Positions 8,131 through 16,280 of a stretch of DNA of 41,350 nucleotides are shown piece after piece. The stretch is from NCBI RefSeq assembly GCF_900549175.1, contig NZ_URNN01000004.1:1-41350 (forward strand), in the 5' to 3' direction. This DNA comes from an uncultured Prevotella sp. (GTDB lineage: Bacteria > Bacteroidota > Bacteroidia > Bacteroidales > Bacteroidaceae). Position 1 is the first letter of the stretch, and the number at the start of each line of letters is the position of its first letter. Made by a program: the position numbers and the translations under genes. The notes below the pieces were generated by a model, which searched no databases, was not told the DNA's origin, and was given only the letters and a program-made list of their open reading frames with translations.

Positions 8131-8162
8131 CAAAGTTACGAAATAAAGGAACGGCAAGCAAA
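8131..8162 (-). promoter_or_regulatory. Promoter of the sufBCDS operon
   Basis: On the minus strand TTTG (8159-8162), 20 bases, then TAACTTTG (8131-8138), about 50 bases ahead of the sufB start. This is an excellent match to the Bacteroidetes -33/-7 consensus. No obvious IscR/SufR-type dyad is visible over it. Confidence 0.7.
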
Positions 8163-8245
8163 GATTTGACTTGAAAAATATGATATACATTATTAAATAA
8201 TGTGTTTTGGTACGATACCGAGGACATAAGGAAACGTATAAACAC

Positions 8246-8273
8246 AAAAAATCCCAAGATTTCTCTTGGGATT
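8246..8273 (-). terminator. Intrinsic terminator of tRNA-Asn
   Basis: A perfect 10-base stem (AATCCCAAGA at 8250-8259 and TCTTGGGATT at 8264-8273) with a 4-base loop. On the minus strand it is followed by a run of T (complement of the A run at 8245-8250). It lies 5 bases after the tRNA. Flanking T/A runs on both sides mean it could work in both directions. Confidence 0.8.
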
Positions 8274-8278
8274 TTCAG

Positions 8279-8352
8279 CGCTTCAAGATGGGCTTGAACC
8301 AACGACCCCCTGATTAACAGTCAGGTGCTCTAACCAACTGAGCTATTGAAGC
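8279..8352 (-). tRNA. tRNA-Asn (anticodon GUU)
   Basis: A 74-base cloverleaf on the minus strand. The acceptor stem is GCTTCAA/TTGAAGC with discriminator G. The D arm is GCTC..GAGC. The anticodon arm is CCTGA-CTGTTAA-TCAGG with anticodon GTT. The T arm is GTTGG-TTCAAGC-CCATC, which has one U-U mismatch at its second pair. CCA is not encoded. A promoter (8384-8415) and a terminator (8246-8273) flank it, so it appears to be a single-gene unit. Confidence 0.95.
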
Positions 8353-8383
8353 ATTGTGTGCGCCTCATTTCTGAATTGCGATG

Positions 8384-8415
8384 CAAAGGTAATGCGTTTT
8401 TTTGAAACTCGCAAA
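8384..8415 (-). promoter_or_regulatory. Promoter of tRNA-Asn
   Basis: On the minus strand TTTG (8412-8415), 20 bases, then TACCTTTG (8384-8391), about 32 bases before the mature tRNA. Both elements and their spacing match the Bacteroidetes consensus. Confidence 0.7.
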
Positions 8416-8497
8416 CTTTTCAACGAAAAATTTCATCTTAAAGCCGATTTTTTACAAAAAAGTGGCCAAAACAGGCCGATATTAGCATATAAACATG

Positions 8498-8505
8498 TAA
8501 TTTTG
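8498..8505 (+). promoter_or_regulatory. Putative -7 box for the S41 protease gene
   Basis: TAATTTTG, 31 bases ahead of the start codon at 8537, matches TAnnTTTG. The -33 element is not clear. Confidence 0.4.
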
Positions 8506-8536
8506 CACCTACATCACTAACAGAATTTTCATACGT

Positions 8537-10213
8537 ATGAGAAAAAAGATAATAATAATGGTACTTGCCTGCATGGCAGTGCTGACGGGTGGAGCTCAGG
8601 AGAGCAACAAAAAACAGAAAGACCACAACTTCGAGGTGGCCAAGAATCTGGACATCTTTAACAATATATACAAGAACCTCGAACTGATGTACGTCGACAC
8701 GCTCGACGCCACCGAGGTGATAGGCACCGGCATAAGGGCCATGCTGCGCAGTCTCGACCCCTACACCGAGTATTACCCCGAAGAGGACACAAAAGACCTG
8801 AAGATGATGCTCACCGGAAAATACGCCGGTATGGGCGCACTGATACGCTACAACCAGAAGCTGAAGCGCGTTGTGGTGGACGAGCCGTACGAGGGCATGC
8901 CCGCCGCCGAGGCCGGACTGCGCAAGGGAGACATAATACTGAGCATCGACGACTCGGTGATGACCGACAAGACCGTCAACCACGTCAGCAGCCGTCTGCG
9001 CGGTGATGCCGGCACGAGCTTCATGCTGAAGATAAAGCGCCCGTCTACCGGCAAGACCATGGACATCAAGATAAAGCGCAAGAGCATCAAGCTGCCGGAA
9101 ATACCCTATTACGGCATGCGCCCGGGCTACATCGGCTACATCAACCTCAACAGCTTTCCCGAAGGTTGCGCCCGCGAGATGCGCCGCGCCTTCATCGACC
9201 TGAAGAAGCAGGGTGCCAAGGGGCTGGTGCTCGACCTGCGCGGCAACGGCGGCGGCTCGTTGCAGGAGGCTGTCGACATAATAAACATGTGGGTGCCGCG
9301 CGGCATCACCCTCGTAGAGACACGCGGCAAGCTCCGTCAGGCCGACCACGAATACAAGACACGGCTCGAACCTGTTGACACCGTGATGCCCATCGTCGTG
9401 CTCGTCAACGGCGAGACGGCCAGTGCAAGTGAAATCACAGCCGGGTCGTTGCAGGATCTCGACCGCGGTGTGGTGATGGGCACACGCACCTACGGCAAGG
9501 GACTGGTGCAGTCGCCGATGATAGAGCTGCCGTACAACGCCAACCTGAAAATGACCACCGGAAAATATTACATACCGAGCGGACGCTGCATACAGGCCAT
9601 CAACTACAAACACTCGGGCGGAGGCTATCTTGAGCGCATACCCGACAGCCTGACACACGTGTTCCGCACACGTGCCGGACGCGAGGTACGCGACGGCGGC
9701 GGCATCAAACCGGACATAGAGGTGGCTTCCGACACGCTGCCCAACATTGCCATTTATCTCGACCGTATAGACACCACCGAGGTGATGCTCGACTACATTG
9801 TCGACTATATTGCCACCCACCCCACCATCGCGCCGGCATCGCAGTTCCATCTCACCGACGCCGAGTTCGACGACTTCAAGCAGCGGGTGCTGAAGAGCGG
9901 TTTCACATACGACCCGATGAGTGAGAAGAAACTGGAGGAGCTTGTCAAGTTAGCGCGCTTCGAGGGATATTACGATGATGCGAGTGCCGAGTTCGAGGCG
10001 CTCAAAGCCAAACTGAAACACGACGTGACACGCGATTTGGAACGCAACAAGGATGTTATCCGCCAGATTCTCGAGCAGGACATCATCGCCGCATACTACT
10101 ATCAGGCCGGAGCCGTGGAGGCAGCCCTTGCCGATGACAAGCAACTGAAAGAGGCAGAGAAGCTGCTGGGCAACCCCGAGGAATATGCACGGGTGCTGGC
10201 ACCGAAGAAATAA
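8537..10213 (+). CDS. S41-family C-terminal processing peptidase (CtpA/Tsp-like)
   Basis: A 558-residue exported serine protease. A signal sequence covers about residues 1-20 (KKIIIMVLACMAVLTGGAQ). An N-terminal helical region with SLDPYTEYYPEED comes next, then a PDZ domain (about 85-175, with GMPAAEAGLRKGDIILSID), then the S41 core. The catalytic Ser is S296 in TASASEITAG and the Lys is K321 in TRTYGKGLVQ, 25 residues apart as in E. coli Tsp. KGLVLDLRGNGGG is the usual core strand. It probably acts in the periplasm on C-termini of envelope proteins. It stands alone between tRNA-Asn and the PUL. Confidence 0.95.
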   Translation: MRKKIIIMVLACMAVLTGGAQESNKKQKDHNFEVAKNLDIFNNIYKNLELMYVDTLDATEVIGTGIRAMLRSLDPYTEYYPEEDTKDLKMMLTGKYAGMGALIRYNQKLKRVVVDEPYEGMPAAEAGLRKGDIILSIDDSVMTDKTVNHVSSRLRGDAGTSFMLKIKRPSTGKTMDIKIKRKSIKLPEIPYYGMRPGYIGYINLNSFPEGCAREMRRAFIDLKKQGAKGLVLDLRGNGGGSLQEAVDIINMWVPRGITLVETRGKLRQADHEYKTRLEPVDTVMPIVVLVNGETASASEITAGSLQDLDRGVVMGTRTYGKGLVQSPMIELPYNANLKMTTGKYYIPSGRCIQAINYKHSGGGYLERIPDSLTHVFRTRAGREVRDGGGIKPDIEVASDTLPNIAIYLDRIDTTEVMLDYIVDYIATHPTIAPASQFHLTDAEFDDFKQRVLKSGFTYDPMSEKKLEELVKLARFEGYYDDASAEFEALKAKLKHDVTRDLERNKDVIRQILEQDIIAAYYYQAGAVEAALADDKQLKEAEKLLGNPEEYARVLAPKK

Positions 10214-10272
10214 AAAAGGCTCTTCCGATATTTGGAGTTATAATAGGACGCATGTTTTGCAGAGATTATTTT

Positions 10273-10411
10273 AAACGCAAAGGCCGCAAAGACGCAAAGA
10301 TTTCTTTTGGATTTTATTTGAACACAGAGACACGGAGACACAGAGGGGCATAATAACTCTGTGTCTCCGTGTCTCTGTGTTCAAATAAAAATCTTTGCGT
10401 CCTTTGCGTTT
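10273..10411. repeat. Large inverted repeat built of CTTTGCG and CTCTGTG units
   Basis: The inner arms are a perfect 26-base inverted repeat: GAACACAGAGACACGGAGAC at the start of 10320-10345, against its complement at 10357-10382. The loop is 11 bases. The outer arms (AAACGCAAAGG..GACGCAAAGA at 10273-10300 and ATCTTTGCGTCCTTTGCGTTT at 10391-10411, 21 bases of which the key part is CTTTGCGTCCTTTGCG) are also complementary but imperfect. A transcript would form a very long hairpin. It begins 60 bases after the protease stop codon, so it may end or insulate that transcript. Confidence 0.85.
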
Positions 10412-10500
10412 TTATATAATTCTCCGTGCCCCAAAAAATCCTTTGCGCCTCCGCGTCTTTGCGTTTATCCCCCTATGCCTCTGCAATCAAAGTATAAACA
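10412..10500. repeat. Additional CTTTGCG-type repeat copy
   Basis: A further partial unit (CCTTTGCGCC..GCGTCTTTGCGTTT, about 10440-10466), with a degraded CTATGCCTCTGC tail, follows the inverted repeat. It matches the second copy at the left end of the window (about 110-137). Confidence 0.7.
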
Positions 10501-10602
10501 TCTATAGCAAACAAGAGGGCTTTCTTCATCAAAATTTAACAAAACGACAACAAAATATACACAAAAACACTATTTTTCATAAATAAAATATAAAAAATCC
10601 AC

Positions 10603-10631
10603 TTGAATATTGTATCTTTTTCTTAATTTTG
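10603..10631 (+). promoter_or_regulatory. Putative promoter of the susC-led PUL operon
   Basis: TTG (10603-10605), 18 bases, then TAATTTTG (10624-10631). The start codon of susC is 157 bases further on, giving a long A-rich leader (about 10640-10788) without clear structure. The rest of the 575-base gap before susC is the repeats above. Confidence 0.55.
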
Positions 10632-10788
10632 TGCCATCAAACGAAATGTCACTAACCATAAAACAATCTAAAAATTAAAACAAAACAAAACAAAAAAAGA
10701 ACAGTACCCGATACCCCAAGCACCGTGTCAAAAAACGGCGCACCAAACTATAACAAGAAAACTATCATTAATTAAATAAAATAAACCT

Positions 10789-13700
10789 ATGTCTGAAAAA
10801 TTGAAGCGTATTCGAATGGCGCTGATAGTCACCCTGCTAATGATAAGCGGTGGAATATCAGCACAGACTGTAAAAGTGACCGTGAAAGATTCTCACGGCG
10901 AAGCAGTCATCGGAGCAAGTGTTATTGAACAAGGTACGCGCAACGGCGGAATCACCGACTTTGACGGTATCTGCAATGTAAAAGCGTCTGGAGAGAAACC
11001 CATCGTTGTCTCATACATCGGTATGCAGACAAAGACGGTAAACGTAAAGGGAAAGACCGAAATCACGGTCGAACTTCAGGAAGACGCCTCCACACTTAAC
11101 GACCTCGTCGTTATCGGTTACGGAAGCGTAAGAAAGAAAGACCTCACCGGTTCTGTCGCCACAGTGAAGGGACAAGACCTGGTGAAAGTGCCCGTAACCA
11201 ACGTGAGCGAAGCCCTCACCGGTAAGCTCGCAGGTGTGCAGGTGACCACAACCGACGGTTCGCCCGATGCCGACATCCTCATCCGTGTACGCGGAGGCGG
11301 CTCTATCACCGGCAGCAACTCGCCGCTCTATGTTGTCGACGGATTCCAGACATCAACCATCAGCGACATATCGCCCAACGACATCGAGGACATCACGGTG
11401 CTGAAAGACGCTTCGTCTACGGCCATCTACGGTGCCGAGGGTGCCAACGGTGTAATCCTCATCACCACAAAGAGCGCCAAAGGCGGCAAGACAACCGTCA
11501 ACTACAACGGCTACTTGCAGACCAAGACCGTTGCCAAGCGTCTCGACGCCATGAACACATACGACTATGTGATGAGCAACTACGAGTATGCACTGCTCCG
11601 CAACGACCAGAGCACGCTCAACTCATTCTATCAGAAATTCGGTGTTTACGACGACCTCTACCTCTATAAGAGCATCGAGGCCATCGACTGGCAGGAGGAT
11701 ATGTTCGGAGCCGACGTATTGTCGCAGAGCCACAACGTGAGCCTGAACGGCGGTACCGACAAGACCAAGTTCTCACTTTCCGGCACATACGACTACAACG
11801 GCGGACTGATGCCCGACAACGACTTCTCGCGTATGGCCTTCATGTTCAAGCTCGACCACCAGATCAACAAGAAGATGAAATTTAGTATGAACGCGCGCGT
11901 GAGCGATCAGGAAGTGAACGGACAGGGCACGCAGGGCGGTACATACAAAATCAGAACATCACAGGCCATCACCTCTGTAGCCACCAACGGTTTGTCGGAG
12001 TTCATCACTCCCGACTTCGGTTCGATGAGCGACGAGGAGATAAACGAGTGGAACAACAGCCACATGACACTGGCCGAGCAGGCCGCACGCTACTGGCGCA
12101 AGCGCAACCAGCGCCGCTTCAACTTCAACGCAGCCCTCGACTGGGAAATCATCAAACCCCTGAAGGCCCACTTCGAAGGAGGATACGGTTATGCCTTCAA
12201 CGAGACAAAGAACTGGTGGGGTGCCACCACCACAAATGCCTCTTACGTGGGAGGCCAGCCGCTGGCAGAGTGGACAAAGCAGAACCAGCGCAACCTTCGC
12301 GAAAGCGTTACCCTGACATACAGCCCCAACTTCTTCGGCGAAGACCACAAGTTAAGCATTATGGCAGGACAGGAGTTCCGCAAGGAAATGGCTGATGACA
12401 ACTATATGTACGGAACACGCTACAGCGAGGCAATGTCACCTGATGACGTTTTCGCCAACTTCGGTATGGGCAACGGTATCACAACCATCAAGAGCAACAT
12501 TGACGCCAACGTAACGACATTGTCATACTTCGGACGTATCAACTACAACTACAAGGAGCGCTACCTGCTCACCTTCACCGTCCGCGAAGACGGCAGTTCA
12601 AAATTTGCCTCTGACCGCCATTGGGGCTTCTTCCCCGGAGCCGCAGCTGCATGGCGCATCATAGAGGAGCCGTGGATGGAAAAAGTGAAGGGCAACTGGC
12701 TTTCAAACTTGAAACTGCGCCTGTCGTACGGTAAGGTAGGTAACAACCGCATCAAGAACACAACCTATTCGCAGCTCTATCTGGCCAACGGTGGAAGCAA
12801 GAACTACGGTGTGGGCGAAACCGCCAACAACCACCTTGCCCCCAACAGCACGATAGCCAACCCCAACATCACATGGGAGAAACGCACCACACGTAACATC
12901 GGTATCGACTTCGGATTCTTCAACGAGCGACTCACCGGAAGCATCGAGGCTTACTGGAACAGCACAAGCGACCTGCTGATAGAGCACAACATCACCGCTC
13001 CGGGCTATACCACCGTATACGAGAACAGCGCGTCTACAAGCAACAAGGGTTTTGAAATATCACTCAACGCCGTCATCCTGCAGAAAAAGAACTTCAGCCT
13101 GAACGGATACTTCAACATCGGCTTCGACAAGAGCAACATCGACGAACTGGCCAACGGTCTCACCGAAATGCCGTTCAAGTCGGGATGGGCCGGCACAGAC
13201 AACAAGAACCAGGAAGACTATATAGCACGTGTGGGGCAGCCCATCGGAACCATCTACGGATGGAGAACGGCCGGCTACTACACCACAGACGACTTCGAGT
13301 CATACGACCCCGCCACACGCACATACAAGCTGAAAGACGGCATCGCCACAACATCGCTGCTCGGCGGACAGATAGGCATACGTCCGGGTACGATGAAACT
13401 TGTGGACAAGGACAATAACGGTGTTGTCGACATGAATGATATCGAGATTATCGGCGACACCAACCCGAGCTTCTCCGGTGGTTTCGGATTCAGCGGAACC
13501 GTTTACGACTTCGACTTCTCGGCCAACTTCACTTACACCGTGGGCAACGACCTCTACAATGCCAACAAGATTGCAAGCAGCCAGAGATACCGCAGCGGAA
13601 CATATCCCAACATGCTGGAAACAATGAGCCCGTCTAACGCATACTCTTATGTGAACCCCGAGACAGGTACACTGATGACAAGCCTTGAAGACCTGGCCAA

Positions 13701-14049
13701 ATACAACGAAGGCGCCAACGCCAAGAGCATTTGGAGCCCGTTCTCATGCGGCGACGCCGTGGTGCTGCCCACAGACTGGGCCATCGAAGACGCCTCGTTC
13801 CTGCGCCTGCAGAGCCTCACCATCGGCTACACCCTGCCGAGTGTGCTGACAAAGAAGGTGGGCATAGAGCGTCTGCGCGTATATGTGACAGGCTCCAACC
13901 TGTTCTGCATAACCAACTACTCGGGATATGACCCTGAGGTCAGCTCATACGCACGCAACAGCAGTTACTCTGCCCTCACTCCGGGTATCGACTACTCTTC
14001 ATACCCCAAGAGCCGCGCATTCACATTCGGTCTGAACCTGACTCTGTAA
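10789..14049 (+). CDS. SusC/RagA-family TonB-dependent outer-membrane transporter
   Basis: A 1086-residue glycan importer of the outer membrane. A signal peptide covers about residues 1-25 (ending GGISAQ). A carboxypeptidase-regulatory-like domain (about 27-105) comes next, then LNDLVVIGYGSVRKKDLTGS, and the plug domain (about 115-230) with LTGKLAGVQVTTTDGSPDAD and the SusC signature SPLYVVDGFQT. The beta-barrel ends in an aromatic/hydrophobic strand, FTFGLNLTL. It would pair with the SusD protein encoded 35 bases downstream. First gene of the PUL. Its length and motifs are normal. Confidence 0.97.
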   Translation: MSEKLKRIRMALIVTLLMISGGISAQTVKVTVKDSHGEAVIGASVIEQGTRNGGITDFDGICNVKASGEKPIVVSYIGMQTKTVNVKGKTEITVELQEDASTLNDLVVIGYGSVRKKDLTGSVATVKGQDLVKVPVTNVSEALTGKLAGVQVTTTDGSPDADILIRVRGGGSITGSNSPLYVVDGFQTSTISDISPNDIEDITVLKDASSTAIYGAEGANGVILITTKSAKGGKTTVNYNGYLQTKTVAKRLDAMNTYDYVMSNYEYALLRNDQSTLNSFYQKFGVYDDLYLYKSIEAIDWQEDMFGADVLSQSHNVSLNGGTDKTKFSLSGTYDYNGGLMPDNDFSRMAFMFKLDHQINKKMKFSMNARVSDQEVNGQGTQGGTYKIRTSQAITSVATNGLSEFITPDFGSMSDEEINEWNNSHMTLAEQAARYWRKRNQRRFNFNAALDWEIIKPLKAHFEGGYGYAFNETKNWWGATTTNASYVGGQPLAEWTKQNQRNLRESVTLTYSPNFFGEDHKLSIMAGQEFRKEMADDNYMYGTRYSEAMSPDDVFANFGMGNGITTIKSNIDANVTTLSYFGRINYNYKERYLLTFTVREDGSSKFASDRHWGFFPGAAAAWRIIEEPWMEKVKGNWLSNLKLRLSYGKVGNNRIKNTTYSQLYLANGGSKNYGVGETANNHLAPNSTIANPNITWEKRTTRNIGIDFGFFNERLTGSIEAYWNSTSDLLIEHNITAPGYTTVYENSASTSNKGFEISLNAVILQKKNFSLNGYFNIGFDKSNIDELANGLTEMPFKSGWAGTDNKNQEDYIARVGQPIGTIYGWRTAGYYTTDDFESYDPATRTYKLKDGIATTSLLGGQIGIRPGTMKLVDKDNNGVVDMNDIEIIGDTNPSFSGGFGFSGTVYDFDFSANFTYTVGNDLYNANKIASSQRYRSGTYPNMLETMSPSNAYSYVNPETGTLMTSLEDLAKYNEGANAKSIWSPFSCGDAVVLPTDWAIEDASFLRLQSLTIGYTLPSVLTKKVGIERLRVYVTGSNLFCITNYSGYDPEVSSYARNSSYSALTPGIDYSSYPKSRAFTFGLNLTL

Positions 14050-14084
14050 TATGAACATAAACAGTATAATAGACAACAACAAAT

Positions 14085-16268
14085 ATGAAACATATCAGTA
14101 AATATATAGCCATGGCTGCCTTCGGGGCAGTCGCGCTGACATCATGCAATGATGAATTGGACGTATCGGCACCGTCACAGATGGACGGTCCTGCCGTATA
14201 CTCATCAATAGAAAATGCCACCAATGCCATCAACGGTGTTTATGTATTGTTCTGTGAAGACCCGTTCACATCACGTATGTCTGCCGTATGGATGCAGAAC
14301 ACCGATGTGGAGGCAAGTGCCCCGTCGGCCGGCAAGCCGGCAAGCGACCGCCGCGCCGTTTGGTCACTTCAGGGACCGGCCATAGAGGGGTTCTCCGATG
14401 TGTACAACGCATGGAACAACTGTCTGCAAGCCATCGACCGCGCCAATCAGGTGATAGAGGGCGTTGACAACAGCGCCATCGGCAGAGAGGCCGAGATGCA
14501 GCAGATAAAGGGCGAGGCCGTATGCCTCAAGGCTTACAGATATCTGCTCATGTGCAACTTCTGGGGTGACGTTCCCTACTGGGACCAAGCCGCAAAATGG
14601 GGTATGGATCTTGACCGCCCGCGCACAGACCGCAACATCATCTACAGCCAGTGCCTGCAGCAGCTTGTCAACATCGAGCCTTCTATGAAATGGTCGGACG
14701 TAAACACCGGAGGCATAGAGCGCATGAACCGCGACTTCGCCATCGGACTGATAGCACGTATAGCCATGTTCCGCGCCGGCTACGGCAAGACTGTCGACGG
14801 AACCATCAAGCGCGCCGACGAATATCTCGATGTGACTTCCGACGATCTCCTCGCCGTGACCTACACCGACAATGGCGGCAACAAGGTTACAGCACGTACG
14901 TACAAGGAGTACTACCAGATGGCAAAAGACTACTGCCAGAAGCTCATCAACCTGAAGCCGCGCTCGCTTTACGCTGACTTCAACCAGCCGTTCTACAATG
15001 AGAACACATATCTGGTGGAGAACAACAAGGAGATTCTCTTCGAGGTGGCCTTCACAGAGAGTAAAGGCGGCGATGTGGGATGGTGCATTGGCGTGGCCAA
15101 CACCGGAACATGCGCCAAGGGTAACACAACCGCACAGGTTGGCCTCACCCCGAGCTACTACATGTCATTTGCCGACAACGACACCCGCCGCGACGTTACA
15201 TGCGCCTTCTACTCGCACGCCAACGACACCGTGGCTGCCGTAAGGGCCACAGCCATCGGCGTGGGCAAATGGGACAGAGCACTGGCAACGAAAGACCTCG
15301 GCAAGGACTCTTCAAAGGGTACTGGCATCAACTGGCCGCTGATGCGCTATTCAGACGTGCTCCTGATGCTGGCCGAGGCAGAGAACGAGCTCAACGGCCC
15401 CACAGCTGTGGCCAAGGAGGCTCTGACACAGGTTCGCGCCCGTGCCTTTGCTGGCAGTCCCACATACGCCGACGATGTTACAGCATACGTGAACGGCCTG
15501 ACAGGAAAAGACGCCTTCTTCGACGCCATCGTCAACGAGCGTGCATGGGAGTTTGGCGGCGAGGGCATCCGCAGGTTCGACCTCATCCGCTGGAATCTCT
15601 ATGCAAAGAAGTTGGATGAGGCCATGAAGACCATGCTCTGCTGGGGTATAGCAGCCAACGAAAGTGTGATGGAAGACCTGAGAAGCCAAGACTCACAGTC
15701 CGGGTACAAGGACCTCGTTGCCGAAATCGACGCCAAGGGATATACCAACTGGGCCGACAAACTGTACTACAAGAGAACCGGAAACTCTAACACAAAGAAA
15801 GACTTTGAATGGGTGAACAGAAAGTACAAGGCCAACAGCGACGAGACAGAAGGCTACTGGTCGGTTAACTGGGGTTCGGATCTTCTCAAGCGTGTGACCA
15901 CATACAAGTATGACAATACGGAATATGCTGCCTGCACAAAGACCACAGACGAGGTTAACGGCACCGTGACATACGTTCTCGGAACGGCTCCCGCCGACAA
16001 GACAGTGGTAATCAACATCGGTGACAACTCGAACATCACGCGCACCGACAAATATCAGTTCTGCGACTATGCCACACGTATCTACCGCGGCTACAACAAC
16101 GGAGCCATCACCGTCGAAGGCAAGACTGTGCCCTACCTCCTGCCCATCGGAACAACTACACTGTCGTCGAGCAACGTGCTTGACAACACCGGCTACGGAC
16201 TGCAGGATGCCGATATGGGAGAGGGAATCAATGTCATTGTGACAGAAATCGTAAAGGAAAACTATTAA
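14085..16268 (+). CDS. SusD/RagB-family surface glycan-binding lipoprotein
   Basis: A 727-residue lipoprotein that would cap the SusC barrel and bind glycan. The lipobox ends at C21 (VALTSC), followed by acidic residues NDELD, as seen in surface-exported Bacteroidetes lipoproteins. Family motifs include EAVCLKAYRYLLMCNFWGDVP (first part EAVCLKAYRYLLMCNFW), NWPLMRYSDVLLMLAEAENE and NERAWEFGGEGIRRFDLIRW. It is long for a SusD. About 230 residues follow the RFDLIRW motif, where most family members end sooner, and this extra C-terminal part is unrecognised. Confidence 0.95.
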   Translation: MKHISKYIAMAAFGAVALTSCNDELDVSAPSQMDGPAVYSSIENATNAINGVYVLFCEDPFTSRMSAVWMQNTDVEASAPSAGKPASDRRAVWSLQGPAIEGFSDVYNAWNNCLQAIDRANQVIEGVDNSAIGREAEMQQIKGEAVCLKAYRYLLMCNFWGDVPYWDQAAKWGMDLDRPRTDRNIIYSQCLQQLVNIEPSMKWSDVNTGGIERMNRDFAIGLIARIAMFRAGYGKTVDGTIKRADEYLDVTSDDLLAVTYTDNGGNKVTARTYKEYYQMAKDYCQKLINLKPRSLYADFNQPFYNENTYLVENNKEILFEVAFTESKGGDVGWCIGVANTGTCAKGNTTAQVGLTPSYYMSFADNDTRRDVTCAFYSHANDTVAAVRATAIGVGKWDRALATKDLGKDSSKGTGINWPLMRYSDVLLMLAEAENELNGPTAVAKEALTQVRARAFAGSPTYADDVTAYVNGLTGKDAFFDAIVNERAWEFGGEGIRRFDLIRWNLYAKKLDEAMKTMLCWGIAANESVMEDLRSQDSQSGYKDLVAEIDAKGYTNWADKLYYKRTGNSNTKKDFEWVNRKYKANSDETEGYWSVNWGSDLLKRVTTYKYDNTEYAACTKTTDEVNGTVTYVLGTAPADKTVVINIGDNSNITRTDKYQFCDYATRIYRGYNNGAITVEGKTVPYLLPIGTTTLSSSNVLDNTGYGLQDADMGEGINVIVTEIVKENY

Positions 16269-16280
16269 TAACGGACAAAT

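Noticed and set aside
8438..9850. 470-codon open frame on the minus strand across the S41 protease gene
   Set aside because: It lies opposite a gene with clear catalytic motifs. Its translation is His/Val/Ala-rich with no domain pattern, which is a by-product of codon bias in GC-rich genes.
10640..10788. Riboswitch or structured leader before susC
   Set aside because: The leader is A-rich with only weak pairing (GCACCGTG..CGGCGC). I see no known aptamer pattern.
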